Positions 52,370 through 60,508 of a DNA stretch of 64,000 nucleotides are shown piece after piece (position 1 is the stretch's first letter; every line of letters begins with the position of its first letter). Source of the stretch: Fibrobacteria bacterium (GTDB lineage Bacteria > Fibrobacterota > Fibrobacteria > UBA5070); NCBI GenBank assembly GCA_020633825.1, contig JACKCV010000004.1, forward strand, positions 280,416 to 344,415, in the 5' to 3' direction. The position numbers and the translations under genes were made by a program. The notes below the pieces were generated by a model that saw only the letters and a program-made list of their open reading frames with translations, was not told the DNA's origin and ran no database searches.

Positions 52370-52643
52370 CCGCGGTGCCTCGGGACCGCCAAGGGGGATC
52401 ATGGCGGAGAATCTAAGCCTGCGAACCGGGTTGCGGGGGCCCTGGCTTCGCCAACCGGGGGAGGCGCAGGGGACGAGGTCGTCTTCTCCAACTCCGAGGA
52501 ATCGGCGAGGGCGGGATCCTCGATGCGAACCAAGTCGGAGCGGGTCTGCATTTCCTGCGCATCGAATCCGGAACGAGTTCCGAAATCCGGCCCATCCTCC
52601 TCCCCTGAGCCTCCCGCCCCGGAGGGAGCCGGGAACATCCCCC

Positions 52644-53516
52644 TCAAGGAGCCCGCTGGTACTCCTCGACCAGGTAAGGGGGGAAATATCCCTTCAGCAC
52701 CAAGGTCTGGGAGGTCGCTTTCCAGCCCACCACCTGCACGGGGCCTGCATCCCCGAGATCCTGGGAGACCTCCTCTCTCCCCGACAGGATGTGGTTGCGC
52801 AGTTGGAGGTAGAGGTCCGACCCGGAGGTCCACCACCGGTAGCGGAGCGTGTCACTGGGAACCATGGTCCCGGCGCAGGTCACGGCATCTCCGCAATCGG
52901 ACTTCATCTCGAAACCGATGAGGTCGGCCACTCCGTCCTGATGGATCTCCATGCGGGAGGGCACCCAGGTGGTGTCGACCCCCACCAGCTCGGCATCTTC
53001 GTAATGTTGGCTGAGCCAGGGAAGATCCCGTGTCCAGGCACCCACCAGCGCTGTCGGACGATCCCCTTCGCGTGGAGTGAGGTTCGCGTCCGGTGAACGA
53101 ACGAAAGCCGTCCGCGTGGGCCCCACCCATCCGGGAGCCGTGAAGATCAAGGAGTCCCCCACGATCGCAAAGGCGACGACTCCGGTGGTGGAATCCTTGG
53201 TCACGGCGAGGGAGTCGCCTTGGATTCTCCAAGTCAACGCCGACACCGAGCGACGGGTCCCCGCCTCCGAGACGGCATTCCCCGATCCGTCTGCGCGAAA
53301 CACGAAGGATCGGAAGGCGTACTCCCCGGTTGGCTGTTTCCAGGTCCCTATCAGGGAGGTCGGATCCGGAGGCGTCGAAGTCCCCTTGTTTCCGGTGGAG
53401 TCGAAAGACTTCAAGTCGAGAGGATCCCCGCCCCCGGGCGAAGTTCCCGTGGATTCATCACAGGAAGTGAAGGCCAGAGCCAGGAGGAGTACGGGGATGG
53501 ATGGAAATCTTTTCAT
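52644..53516 (-). CDS. Lipoprotein with two lipocalin-like beta domains
   Basis: This encodes 290 aa from the ATG at 53516, which begins a lipoprotein signal (RFPSIPVLLLALAFTSC). Two similar beta-rich halves each start with a W-motif (LIGTWKQPTGEYAFRSFVF; LVGAWTRDLPWLSQHYEDA) and contain SLAV / DTLRYRWW strands, as in lipocalin-like domains found in Bacteroidetes and Fibrobacter lipoproteins. No function is assigned. It lies upstream of and divergent from the GH5 gene. Confidence 0.7.
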   Translation of the reverse strand: MKRFPSIPVLLLALAFTSCDESTGTSPGGGDPLDLKSFDSTGNKGTSTPPDPTSLIGTWKQPTGEYAFRSFVFRADGSGNAVSEAGTRRSVSALTWRIQGDSLAVTKDSTTGVVAFAIVGDSLIFTAPGWVGPTRTAFVRSPDANLTPREGDRPTALVGAWTRDLPWLSQHYEDAELVGVDTTWVPSRMEIHQDGVADLIGFEMKSDCGDAVTCAGTMVPSDTLRYRWWTSGSDLYLQLRNHILSGREEVSQDLGDAGPVQVVGWKATSQTLVLKGYFPPYLVEEYQRAP

Positions 53517-53974
53517 TGGGAAATCGCTCCGCCCGATCAGGGTGTTTGGCGCCCCGGAAGGAGGGGAGGGGCACGTCCACCAGAAAAACTCTTGTGCGCC
53601 TTCCAAACTGTCAAACCTGCACCATGGGAGACCCCTGTGGAAACCGGGAATCGCCCTCCGTCGCGAGACCGAGATTCACGGCCCTTTTCCGTTTCCTCCG
53701 GGGAACCAGTAAAGCGGAAACCGGCATTTTTTCCGCCTTCGAAAGACGAAGAAATGGGATACTATTGGGTGCGACATCGACGACCGATCTCGCCCGCATC
53801 CACAATGGAGATTCACTCCACCGGAGCAGGGTGCGCCTCCTTCCATCACCGAGAGAACGACCGGCCACGACCCAAGGATTGGACCATCGCCTGCACCGCG
53901 GATCGGCTCCTCCGGAGCTTCCTTCCGCGAAGATCGGCACATCGAATCCTCCCCAGACGCCAGGAGAACCGTCC
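53517..53974. other. 458-bp upstream region of the GH5 cellulase gene
   Basis: No gene was found. The central part (about 53720-53770) is A+T-richer and contains GGGATACTATTGGG, a weak extended -10-like site, with no clear -35. Promoters of the divergent lipoprotein and GH5 genes should be here. Confidence 0.35.
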
Positions 53975-55720
53975 ATGAAGTTTCGAAAATCCATCACAGC
54001 CCTGGCTGCACTGGCATTGGCGCTGGTCCCCGAAGCCGGGGCCGATGCGAAGTCCTTCGTCCAAGCCCAAGGTCGCGGCGTCAACCTGGGCAACCTGCTC
54101 GAGGCACCCAGCGAAGGGGAATGGGGCATCGTCCTCAAGAAGGAAGACCTGGCCCTGATCGCCTCCAAGGGGTTCACCAACATCCGCATGCCCATCCGCT
54201 GGGATGGAAGCGGAGTCGGAAACGCCACCTTCGACCGGGTGTCCCGTACTCCCCCGTACACGGTCGACCCCCGTTTCTTCGACCGCGTCGATTCCGCCAT
54301 CCAGTGGGCACGCGACAACCATCTGATCGTGGTGCTGAACGACCACCACCACGACAGCCTGTTCCAGAACTATGAACACGAAAGGCCCCGTTTCATCGCG
54401 CTCTGGAAGCAGATCGCCGAGCGCTATAAGGACCTTCCGACGGATTCCGTGGCCTTCGAGATCCTCAACGAGCCGAACACGCAGGTCACGATCGAGGCCT
54501 GGAACGACCTCCTGGACACCACTCTCCAGGTGATCCGCGCGAGCAATCCCACTCGCCCGGTGGTGATCGGAACCGCCAACTGGGGCGGCCTGTCCGGTCT
54601 GTCCGGTCTCCGGCTTCCGGCGGGCGACCCCAATCTGATCCTGACCGTCCACTACTACGAGCCCTTCGCCTTCACGCACCAGGGTGCCAGCTGGGTCACC
54701 CCGGTCCCGCCCACCGGCGTCCCCTGGGAAGGCACCTACTACGAGAAGCTCGCGGTACGGCAAGCTATGGACGCGATCCACGACTACGCCACGGCCCGCG
54801 ACCTGCCCGTGTTCATCGGGGAATTCGGCGCCTTCAGCGAAGCGGAGATCGAATCGCGCGCGCGCTGGACGGAATACTGCGCCCGGCTGTTCGAATCCTA
54901 CGGGTTCTCGTGGTCCCTCTGGGAGTTCAAGGCGGGATTCGGGGTCTACGACGAGAAGGCGAAGTCCTGGAACTCGGAGCTCATGAATGCCCTGATATCC
55001 GACGATACTTCCACCCTGGCTCTCGGGACGCCCCCCTCCGGAGGGGTCGATCTGGTCGTCAACGGAGGATTCGCCGTGAAGACCAAGTGGTCCCTCAACG
55101 CCGGCCAAGGGGCCGCGACCTACTCCATCGTGGATTCGACCGCCCAAGTGGAGATCACCGACGCGGCGTCCGACGCCTGGGGGATCCAATTGATCCAGAA
55201 GCCCATCGTGCTCCGTGCCGGACTCACGCACGTCCTGCAGTTCGACGCCTGGGCCTCGTCCCCTCGCGCCATCGACGGAACCGTGGGAATGAGCGTCGAC
55301 CCCTGGACGGGATATGTCACCGCCGCCGCAAGCCTCGGGACCACCCGCAAGACCTTCTTCGCCAGTTTCGTTCCCGGCAAGGACGATGCCTCGGCCCGGG
55401 TGGCGTTCAACCTCGGACCCGACACGGGGAAGGTCTTCCTCGACAACGTGAAGGTCCTGTACTGGGACCCGGGCACCTCCGCGATCGGAGCCAAGGCCAC
55501 GACCTCCTCCCCCGTGGTGCGACTTCGCTCCGGCGAGCTGCGCATGGAAGGCCCCAATGCCCCGAGAATGACCCACCTGACCCGGATCGACGGGAAGGTG
55601 GCGCCTCTCGCCTGGACCCGCCAAGGCACCGGCTGGACCGCCTCCATCCCCTCCCTCGGGCCTGGCCTTTGGTTGGGCCGGAATCAGGGGCAAAGCTTCC
55701 GTCTGATCGTCTCCGACTGA
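53975..55720 (+). CDS. Secreted GH5 endoglucanase with a CBM-like domain
   Basis: This encodes 581 aa from ATG 53975 with AGGAG upstream. Signal peptide (SITALAALALALVPEAGA). GH5 catalytic domain, residues about 27-340: GRGVNLGNLLEAP, IRMPIRWDG, LNDHHHD, acid/base Glu166 in FEILNEPN, VHYYEPFAF, nucleophile Glu283 in VFIGEFGAF, and WSLWEFKAGFGVYD. Residues about 360-490 are a CBM4/9- or CBM11-like beta sandwich (DLVVNGGFAVKTKWSLNAGQG). A short C-terminal beta domain (THLTRIDGKVAPLAWTR...GPGLWLGRNQGQSFRLIV) resembles a sorting domain. It hydrolyses beta-1,4-glucan (cellulose or mixed glucan) outside the cell. Confidence 0.94.
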   Translation: MKFRKSITALAALALALVPEAGADAKSFVQAQGRGVNLGNLLEAPSEGEWGIVLKKEDLALIASKGFTNIRMPIRWDGSGVGNATFDRVSRTPPYTVDPRFFDRVDSAIQWARDNHLIVVLNDHHHDSLFQNYEHERPRFIALWKQIAERYKDLPTDSVAFEILNEPNTQVTIEAWNDLLDTTLQVIRASNPTRPVVIGTANWGGLSGLSGLRLPAGDPNLILTVHYYEPFAFTHQGASWVTPVPPTGVPWEGTYYEKLAVRQAMDAIHDYATARDLPVFIGEFGAFSEAEIESRARWTEYCARLFESYGFSWSLWEFKAGFGVYDEKAKSWNSELMNALISDDTSTLALGTPPSGGVDLVVNGGFAVKTKWSLNAGQGAATYSIVDSTAQVEITDAASDAWGIQLIQKPIVLRAGLTHVLQFDAWASSPRAIDGTVGMSVDPWTGYVTAAASLGTTRKTFFASFVPGKDDASARVAFNLGPDTGKVFLDNVKVLYWDPGTSAIGAKATTSSPVVRLRSGELRMEGPNAPRMTHLTRIDGKVAPLAWTRQGTGWTASIPSLGPGLWLGRNQGQSFRLIVSD

Positions 55721-55868
55721 GGGAGTTCCCGCCCCCGGGGTACGCAGTCGGCGAGAGCCGTCTGCCCCCGGGGCCTGCGGAGGGCGACCCATGGGCAATC
55801 TGGGCGAACCCCACAAAAGAGCGTACCTCGCGGATCCGTGTACCTTGCTGGGCGAACAGGAGTCCGAC

Positions 55869-56291
55869 ATGCCCGATTTTCGCAACGAACGCGTTTTCGA
55901 GTCCACCCCGGCCGAGGTCTTCGCGGCCCACCGCGACCCCGATCGTCTGGCCCGATGGTGGGGTCCGGCGGGGTTTTCGAACACTTTTTCCGTGTTCGAA
56001 TTCACCCCCGGCGGCCGGTGGATCTTCGTGATGCACGGCCCCGACGGAACGGACTACCCCAACGAAAGCACGTTTTCCCTCATCGAGGAGAACGCGCGCA
56101 TCCGCATCGACCATGTCTGCGAGCCGCGTTTCGTGCTCGACATCCTGCTGCATCCCCACGGAAGCGGCACCCGCGTCGAATGGCTCGCCGAGTTCGAGAA
56201 CAAGACCTTCGCCAAATCGATGGAATCGTTCCTCCTTTCGGCCAACGAGCAGAACCTCGACCGCCTCTCCAACGAATTGTCCGGGAAATGA
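55869..56291 (+). CDS. SRPBCC (AHSA1-like) protein
   Basis: This encodes 140 aa from the ATG at 55869 with AGGAG seven bases upstream. The start FRNERVFESTPAEVFAAHRD with PDRLARWWGPAGFSNTF is the usual AHSA1 pattern, then FTPGGRWIFVMHGPDGTDYP and the C-terminal helix FAKSMESFLLSANEQNLDRL. Ligand unknown. It is read after, but probably separately from, the GH5 gene. Confidence 0.9.
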   Translation: MPDFRNERVFESTPAEVFAAHRDPDRLARWWGPAGFSNTFSVFEFTPGGRWIFVMHGPDGTDYPNESTFSLIEENARIRIDHVCEPRFVLDILLHPHGSGTRVEWLAEFENKTFAKSMESFLLSANEQNLDRLSNELSGK

Positions 56292-56400
56292 CCCGAGGGG
56301 GGTACCCCGGTCCTCTGAAGCCCTCCCCGGCCCTGTGACGGGTCGCATCCCTAGCTCCCAGCGCAGGATCTCTGCCTGGTGCGCCCTCTCCTCGGCGGGG

Positions 56401-56931
56401 CTACCGGAAGTCCATGTTGACCCAGAGTTCCCCGCCACTTTGGTGGAATCCGCATCCCACCTTGGTGTACTTGGTATTGGTCATGTTGAGGTAGTGCCCG
56501 TGTTTGGAATAGTCGGCACCCGGCCCTTCGTCCCACATCGAGCCCAGGCACGACCGCAGGACAGACCTTCGGGACGAATCGTTGTCGGCGGTCCTCCACC
56601 CCGGGCAAGTGTTCTGCGCCCGCTCGCCGCAAGCACCGAAATGCGCGTGCGCCTTCCCCGACGCGGCATCGTCGCGCGCTTGCCGGGCCAAGCATTCCTG
56701 GGAATCGCTCCAGACCTTCAGGTCGGGGAGGCCCAGAGTGGATCGGTAGGCGTTGATGTTCTGCACGCAGAAGGAGTCGAGGGATGCGGAGAATTGGAGG
56801 GGCGAGGACGGTCCCCCGGAAGCCGGATCGTCCGAGCCGCACCCGAGGAAAACCAAGGGCAACAGGCAACCCACGACGAGGCCCGGCAGTCCGATCCGGA
56901 AGGACTCTTGAGGAGAGATGCGAGGTTTCAT
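56401..56931 (-). CDS. CAP-domain (SCP/PR-1) lipoprotein
   Basis: This encodes 176 aa. Lipoprotein signal with lipobox FLGC. The CAP domain shows INAYRSTLGLPDLKVWSDSQ, AHAHFGACGERAQNTCPGW, GPGADYSKHGHYLNMT and KVGCGFHQSGGELWVNMDF. Four Cys in the mature part may form disulfides. Secreted CAP proteins bind sterols, peptidoglycan or act as proteases; the bacterial role is mostly unknown. The ATG at 56931 is chosen to fit the signal; one at 56958 is also possible. Confidence 0.85.
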   Translation of the reverse strand: MKPRISPQESFRIGLPGLVVGCLLPLVFLGCGSDDPASGGPSSPLQFSASLDSFCVQNINAYRSTLGLPDLKVWSDSQECLARQARDDAASGKAHAHFGACGERAQNTCPGWRTADNDSSRRSVLRSCLGSMWDEGPGADYSKHGHYLNMTNTKYTKVGCGFHQSGGELWVNMDFR

Positions 56932-57225
56932 CCTCCCCGAGTCTAACCCTCTTTCCAATCTTTTGCACGGAACGTCGCGTCCGAAAATCGGGTGCGCCGC
57001 CCCCTCCCCCGATCAGGGCGCCCAAATGCCGGGAAGCGGGGAGGAGGAAAACGTGGCCCGCCCCGATCTCCGGTTCGCCCTCCCTCGATGAAATCCCCCC
57101 GTGCCTCTCCTTTCCGGATCAGAGTTCGCCCCGACCGCACCGCCCGATCTTCGTGTTTCGTCCTCGGCGATCCGTGCGGTTTGCCTGGAAGGATGACCCC
57201 AGGGCGAGCCTCCGAAGAGGCCCAA

Positions 57226-58086
57226 TCAGGGCTCGCGCACCTCGTAGCGCAGCAGCAGGTCACAACCCACCGTGTCTCCGGAGACCTTGGCGAAACGCAT
57301 GCGCCTCGCACTTTTGGCCATCTGGTCATCCACCGAGGACACCCCGGTGCTGGAGCGCACTACGGACGCGGTTGCCGTGCTCCCATCGGGCGCGATCTCC
57401 AAGCGCAGCAGGATTTCCCCCGAGGGGAATTCCGGCACATCGCCCATGCTCCGCGCCAGAGCGTGCGAGAACCCGCCCGAATACGACCTCAGGACGCGCA
57501 GCAGGGATTCCGAACTCCGGGTCGCGCCGCCTCTGGTGATCACGACATCCTTGCTCTGGGGATGGATGGCGACATTCCTGCGCTTCTTCGACGCATCCTC
57601 CCGGCCGGCCTCCGAAGAGGACATCGAGGTCCGTCGCGCGCCAGATCGGATTTCGGATCCGGATGCCCCCTCCACCTTCGTGATCGACCCGCCCCCAGCA
57701 AGGGCGGTTTCGATGCGCTCGCTCCCGGAAGCGGCGCCGGAACCCCCTGCTCCCTCGGAGGTCTTGCCGTATTCCGACAACGGCCTCGGAGCCTTGCCCG
57801 CGCGAACGAACACGGGCTCCCCACCGGCCCGCGGCACGATCCATTCGTCTTGGATCCGCAGGAGTCGGCATTCGTGGATGGCAGCCACGGAGGGAATGAA
57901 ACGGACGGAGTCCTTCCCGACCGGGGTGGTCCGCCAATCCACGCACCGCATCGGGAACGGATAGATCTCCGCGGCCTCCAGATCCCCGACCAGGCGAAGA
58001 CGCAGGGAATCGAATTCGTTGGCGGCGATCGCACCTCCCGACAGGAAGGCCAGGGCGAAAATTCCGAGAACCCATCGACGCGGCAT
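57226..58086 (-). CDS. Secreted protein with AgmX/TonB-type C-terminal domain
   Basis: This encodes 286 aa. Sec signal (VLGIFALAFLSGGAIAA). A low-complexity Ser/Gly/Ala/Glu linker occupies about residues 110-175. The C-terminal ~100 residues (RVLRSYSGGFSHALARSMGDVPEFPSGE, LRLEIAPDGSTATASVVRSSTGVSS, ARRMRFAKV) match the AgmX/PglI C-terminal domain, a TonB-C relative found in myxobacteria and Fibrobacter. Ligand or partner unknown. GGAG precedes the ATG at 58086. Confidence 0.8.
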   Translation of the reverse strand: MPRRWVLGIFALAFLSGGAIAANEFDSLRLRLVGDLEAAEIYPFPMRCVDWRTTPVGKDSVRFIPSVAAIHECRLLRIQDEWIVPRAGGEPVFVRAGKAPRPLSEYGKTSEGAGGSGAASGSERIETALAGGGSITKVEGASGSEIRSGARRTSMSSSEAGREDASKKRRNVAIHPQSKDVVITRGGATRSSESLLRVLRSYSGGFSHALARSMGDVPEFPSGEILLRLEIAPDGSTATASVVRSSTGVSSVDDQMAKSARRMRFAKVSGDTVGCDLLLRYEVREP

Positions 58087-58376
58087 GAAATCATCTCCAG
58101 GGAATGGTGCAGGGGGGGGTGGGATGGAAGGCGGGAAATCTAGGTCTCGCCCCATCGATCCGGCAGGGAGGAAGAACCTTGTGGGCGGGGGCCTTCGAAG
58201 ACATCGTGGAGTCCGAGTCCCCGCTGCAGTTTTTGTCGCCTCTCGTGGCCACTGCCAGGAGATCAAGTCAGATCGCCATTGCTTCCAATCAAAGGACAAG
58301 TTCAAATGCGGGACACCTACCCAGAAGACAGGGGGATCGATGACAGGACTCCCCTCAGAAGCTCACTTTCCCGCCC

Positions 58377-59312
58377 GTGGCCCGTCGAAGAAAACCCCAA
58401 TCGCCCTCTCAGATTGCCCTCGAAACCGTTCCCGGTCTTGTGGGAGGCTTAATCTTCCTGATGTGGCTCACTCCCGCCGCGTTAAAGCCCTATGTGATCG
58501 GCGGCGCCATCCTTATAGCGCTCGCCCTCGCGCTTCTTCTGTTCAGAGCGTTCCAGGCCCCCTCCTCTACCCCCACTCCCCCGGCACCAACCGACCCGAC
58601 CCGAAGGCGCAGGCGCAATCCTTCGCCGACAGCCCCGCAGCCATCCGCCGCCCTGGACGCAGCCATCCTTGAGGCGATGGAGTCCGTAGTCCTGGCAGCA
58701 CCCACCCCTCGGGTCTTCTCCGAGGAAAGTCTTCGTCGCATGGACTGGCTCGGCCTCGAGCATTTCGTGGTCGACCTGCTCCGGGCAAGCGGTTTCGAGG
58801 CAACAAGGACGCAGCCCGGTGCAGACGGAGGCATCGACATCGAGCTCCGCCCCAAGGGATCTTCTTCCGACACCCCGGCCCAGGCCTTGGTCCAGTGCAA
58901 GGCCCGAGCCTCGAAGCCCGTGGGCGTGGACAAGGTCCGGGAACTTCTCGGCGTTGTAGCTTCCACGGGAGCGCGTCGAGGCATCTTGGTGACGAATTCC
59001 GGTTTCACGGAAGATGCCCGCGTCTTTGCCCTGACGAACCAGGACCGCCTCCTCCTTGGCGACACATCATGGATCCTCAACGCCATTGCCAAGCAACCGG
59101 AGACGATCCGCCTGCAGTGGGAGGCCAAGCACCTGAAGACCGGATACGACATCCCCAGCTGCGTCCAGTGCGAGATCAAACTCAGGGCTCGGCGCGGCCC
59201 CCACGGCCCGTTCTGGGGTTGCCCCAACTACACCAACAACGCGATCCGCTGCAAACGCACTCTACCCTTCCGAAACATCGACTACGTGCATCTGCCCCCA
59301 CCCCGGTCCTGA
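58377..59312 (+). CDS. Membrane-anchored Mrr-type nuclease with zinc ribbon
   Basis: This encodes 311 aa from a GTG. Two membrane helices (about 17-35 and 39-57) and a Pro/Arg linker (PPAPTDPTRRRRRNPSP) precede an Mrr_cat nuclease domain: LEHFVVDLLRASGFEATRT, then D154 in ADGGIDIELRP and Q173-C-K175, the (D/E)xK-type site. The C-terminal zinc ribbon has C262, C265, C282, C292 as in topoisomerase C4 fingers. Such proteins are taken to cleave modified or foreign DNA at the membrane; activity is not proven. It neighbours the second type I locus. Confidence 0.88.
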   Translation: MARRRKPQSPSQIALETVPGLVGGLIFLMWLTPAALKPYVIGGAILIALALALLLFRAFQAPSSTPTPPAPTDPTRRRRRNPSPTAPQPSAALDAAILEAMESVVLAAPTPRVFSEESLRRMDWLGLEHFVVDLLRASGFEATRTQPGADGGIDIELRPKGSSSDTPAQALVQCKARASKPVGVDKVRELLGVVASTGARRGILVTNSGFTEDARVFALTNQDRLLLGDTSWILNAIAKQPETIRLQWEAKHLKTGYDIPSCVQCEIKLRARRGPHGPFWGCPNYTNNAIRCKRTLPFRNIDYVHLPPPRS

Positions 59313-59470
59313 CTCCGGCCTCCAGATCTTCCTATGACGGTCTCTCAACTCCCCCGAAGGCGGTATCAGGCATACCCTTTCCAGCTCCTTCGTGGCTGTC
59401 AGGCAGAAAAGACCCCTCAGCTCCCTAATTTCGGAACAAACGTTGGCGGGGGAAGCCTCCCCCTGGCTCC

Positions 59471-59488
59471 GGCTACGGCTACGGCTAC
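59471..59488. repeat. Three tandem GGCTAC hexamers
   Basis: Three perfect tandem copies of a 6-bp unit in a non-coding region. Too short to call a functional repeat. Confidence 0.7.
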
Positions 59489-59681
59489 GCCGTGATCCTT
59501 CACCACCCCCTCAACGGGGAGTGAACCTCAGCGCCCCCATTGGCTTGCGCATGGAAATCAAAGGCTCTGGTGGTGGGAGCCAGTTACTTTGATGTGTAGC
59601 GACATCCTGTTGCCGAGCTGTTCAAAGCAATCGGCCATTACATGCATCTCGTGCTATACGGCGCTTTTTGCATTTTTTCTG

Positions 59682-59721
59682 TTGCTGAATTTATCCTGGT
59701 CTCATATATTCTCGATATGAG
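59682..59721 (+). promoter_or_regulatory. Promoter with overlapping inverted repeat for second type I locus
   Basis: -35-like TTGCTG (59682-59687), exactly 17 bp, then -10-like TATATT (59705-59710). A perfect inverted repeat CTCATAT-N7-ATATGAG (59701-59721) overlaps the -10, a layout typical of a repressor site. The first gene starts 30 bp downstream. Confidence 0.6.
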
Positions 59722-59751
59722 CAGACGTACAGCAATCCTTTTTGGCATCCC

Positions 59752-60327
59752 ATGGTAGTTCACAAGCTATCCCAGGTGGCCTCCGTCCAGGTGGGCAACA
59801 CCTTCCGCACGGGCCTGGAGCCCAACCCGGTGGGCGACACCTTCGTGTTCCAGATGAGGGACGTCGCCGATCTCGAATTCGTCGATCCCGCTGGCTTGAC
59901 CCAAATCGTGTTTGGCCCTGTCCGCGATACCCACCTTCTTTTGCCGGGCGACCTCGTATTCCGTTCCCGCGGCACCAAAGTGTCCACGGCTCTGGTGCCA
60001 GACTTGCCCATGCCAGCCCTTGTGGCCGCGCCCCTGTTTCGCATCCGCCCTACCACCGAGCAGATTCTACCGCGGTACCTGAACTGGTTCATCAACACGG
60101 TGGGGCAAAGCCACCTCGGATCCCGCGCCGAAGGGAGCGACCTCAAGATGGTGAGCATCCAGTCGGTCAAGGATCTGGAGGTCACCGTACCCAGCCTTTC
60201 GCGGCAACTCGAGATCGTTGAATTGGCCGCACTGGCCCGCGAAGAGGCCCGACTCACGGAATCGATCGTTCAACTGCGTTCCAAACTCGTCACCTCGTGC
60301 TTGGCACGAGCCCTCCAGGAGACCTGA
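59752..60327 (+). CDS. Half-size HsdS-like protein with one target-recognition domain
   Basis: This encodes 191 aa. One TRD fold: KLSQVASVQVGNTF, GDLVFRSRGTKVS (the GDxLxxxxG mark), LVAAPLFRIRPTTEQILPRY, LKMVSIQSVKDLEVTVPSLS, then a dimerisation-type helix RQLEIVELAALAREEARLTESI. Complete HsdS proteins have two TRDs; a full-sized one is present 2.5 kb downstream. Single-TRD subunits can dimerise to recognise symmetric sites in other systems. Alternatively it modulates the main enzyme. Confidence 0.82.
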   Translation: MVVHKLSQVASVQVGNTFRTGLEPNPVGDTFVFQMRDVADLEFVDPAGLTQIVFGPVRDTHLLLPGDLVFRSRGTKVSTALVPDLPMPALVAAPLFRIRPTTEQILPRYLNWFINTVGQSHLGSRAEGSDLKMVSIQSVKDLEVTVPSLSRQLEIVELAALAREEARLTESIVQLRSKLVTSCLARALQET

Positions 60328-60328
60328 C

Positions 60329-60508
60329 ATGGCTACCAATCCCCCCAGCGGCGACGGACATCGCAACGGTGCGGTCACGGGAAGATCCCAGACCTTCAAT
60401 CCCGTGACGGACACCTGGACCAAGCGCGACACGGCAACGGGCCGATTCATGGACGGCAAGAAGGACGGAACGCCGTTCAAGGGCGTCAGGAAAGAAGGCA
60501 AGAAGTGA
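60329..60508 (+). CDS. 59-aa basic protein of type I loci
   Basis: This starts two bases after the hsdS-like stop and ends overlapping the GTG of hsdM. Text such as NPPSGDGHRNGAV, RSQTFNPVTDTWTKRDT, GRFMDGKK and GTPFKGVRKEGKK is typical of a small conserved protein I recall from between hsdS-like and hsdM genes in other bacteria. Highly basic and Gly-rich, it probably binds nucleic acid or a subunit. It has no assigned function. Confidence 0.75.
   Translation: MATNPPSGDGHRNGAVTGRSQTFNPVTDTWTKRDTATGRFMDGKKDGTPFKGVRKEGKK

Larger units (their letters stand above)
59313..59751. other. Intergenic, A+T-rich upstream of second restriction locus
   Basis: 439 bp without a gene. It holds three tandem GGCTAC units (59471-59488) and, from about 59590, an A+T-rich stretch with a good promoter and an inverted repeat. 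The composition change suggests the left edge of a second acquired segment. Confidence 0.45.

Noticed and set aside
59471..59488. Tandem GGCTAC repeat as a possible phase-variation tract or CRISPR-like repeat
   Set aside because: Only three short copies, not inside a gene or promoter, no spacers.
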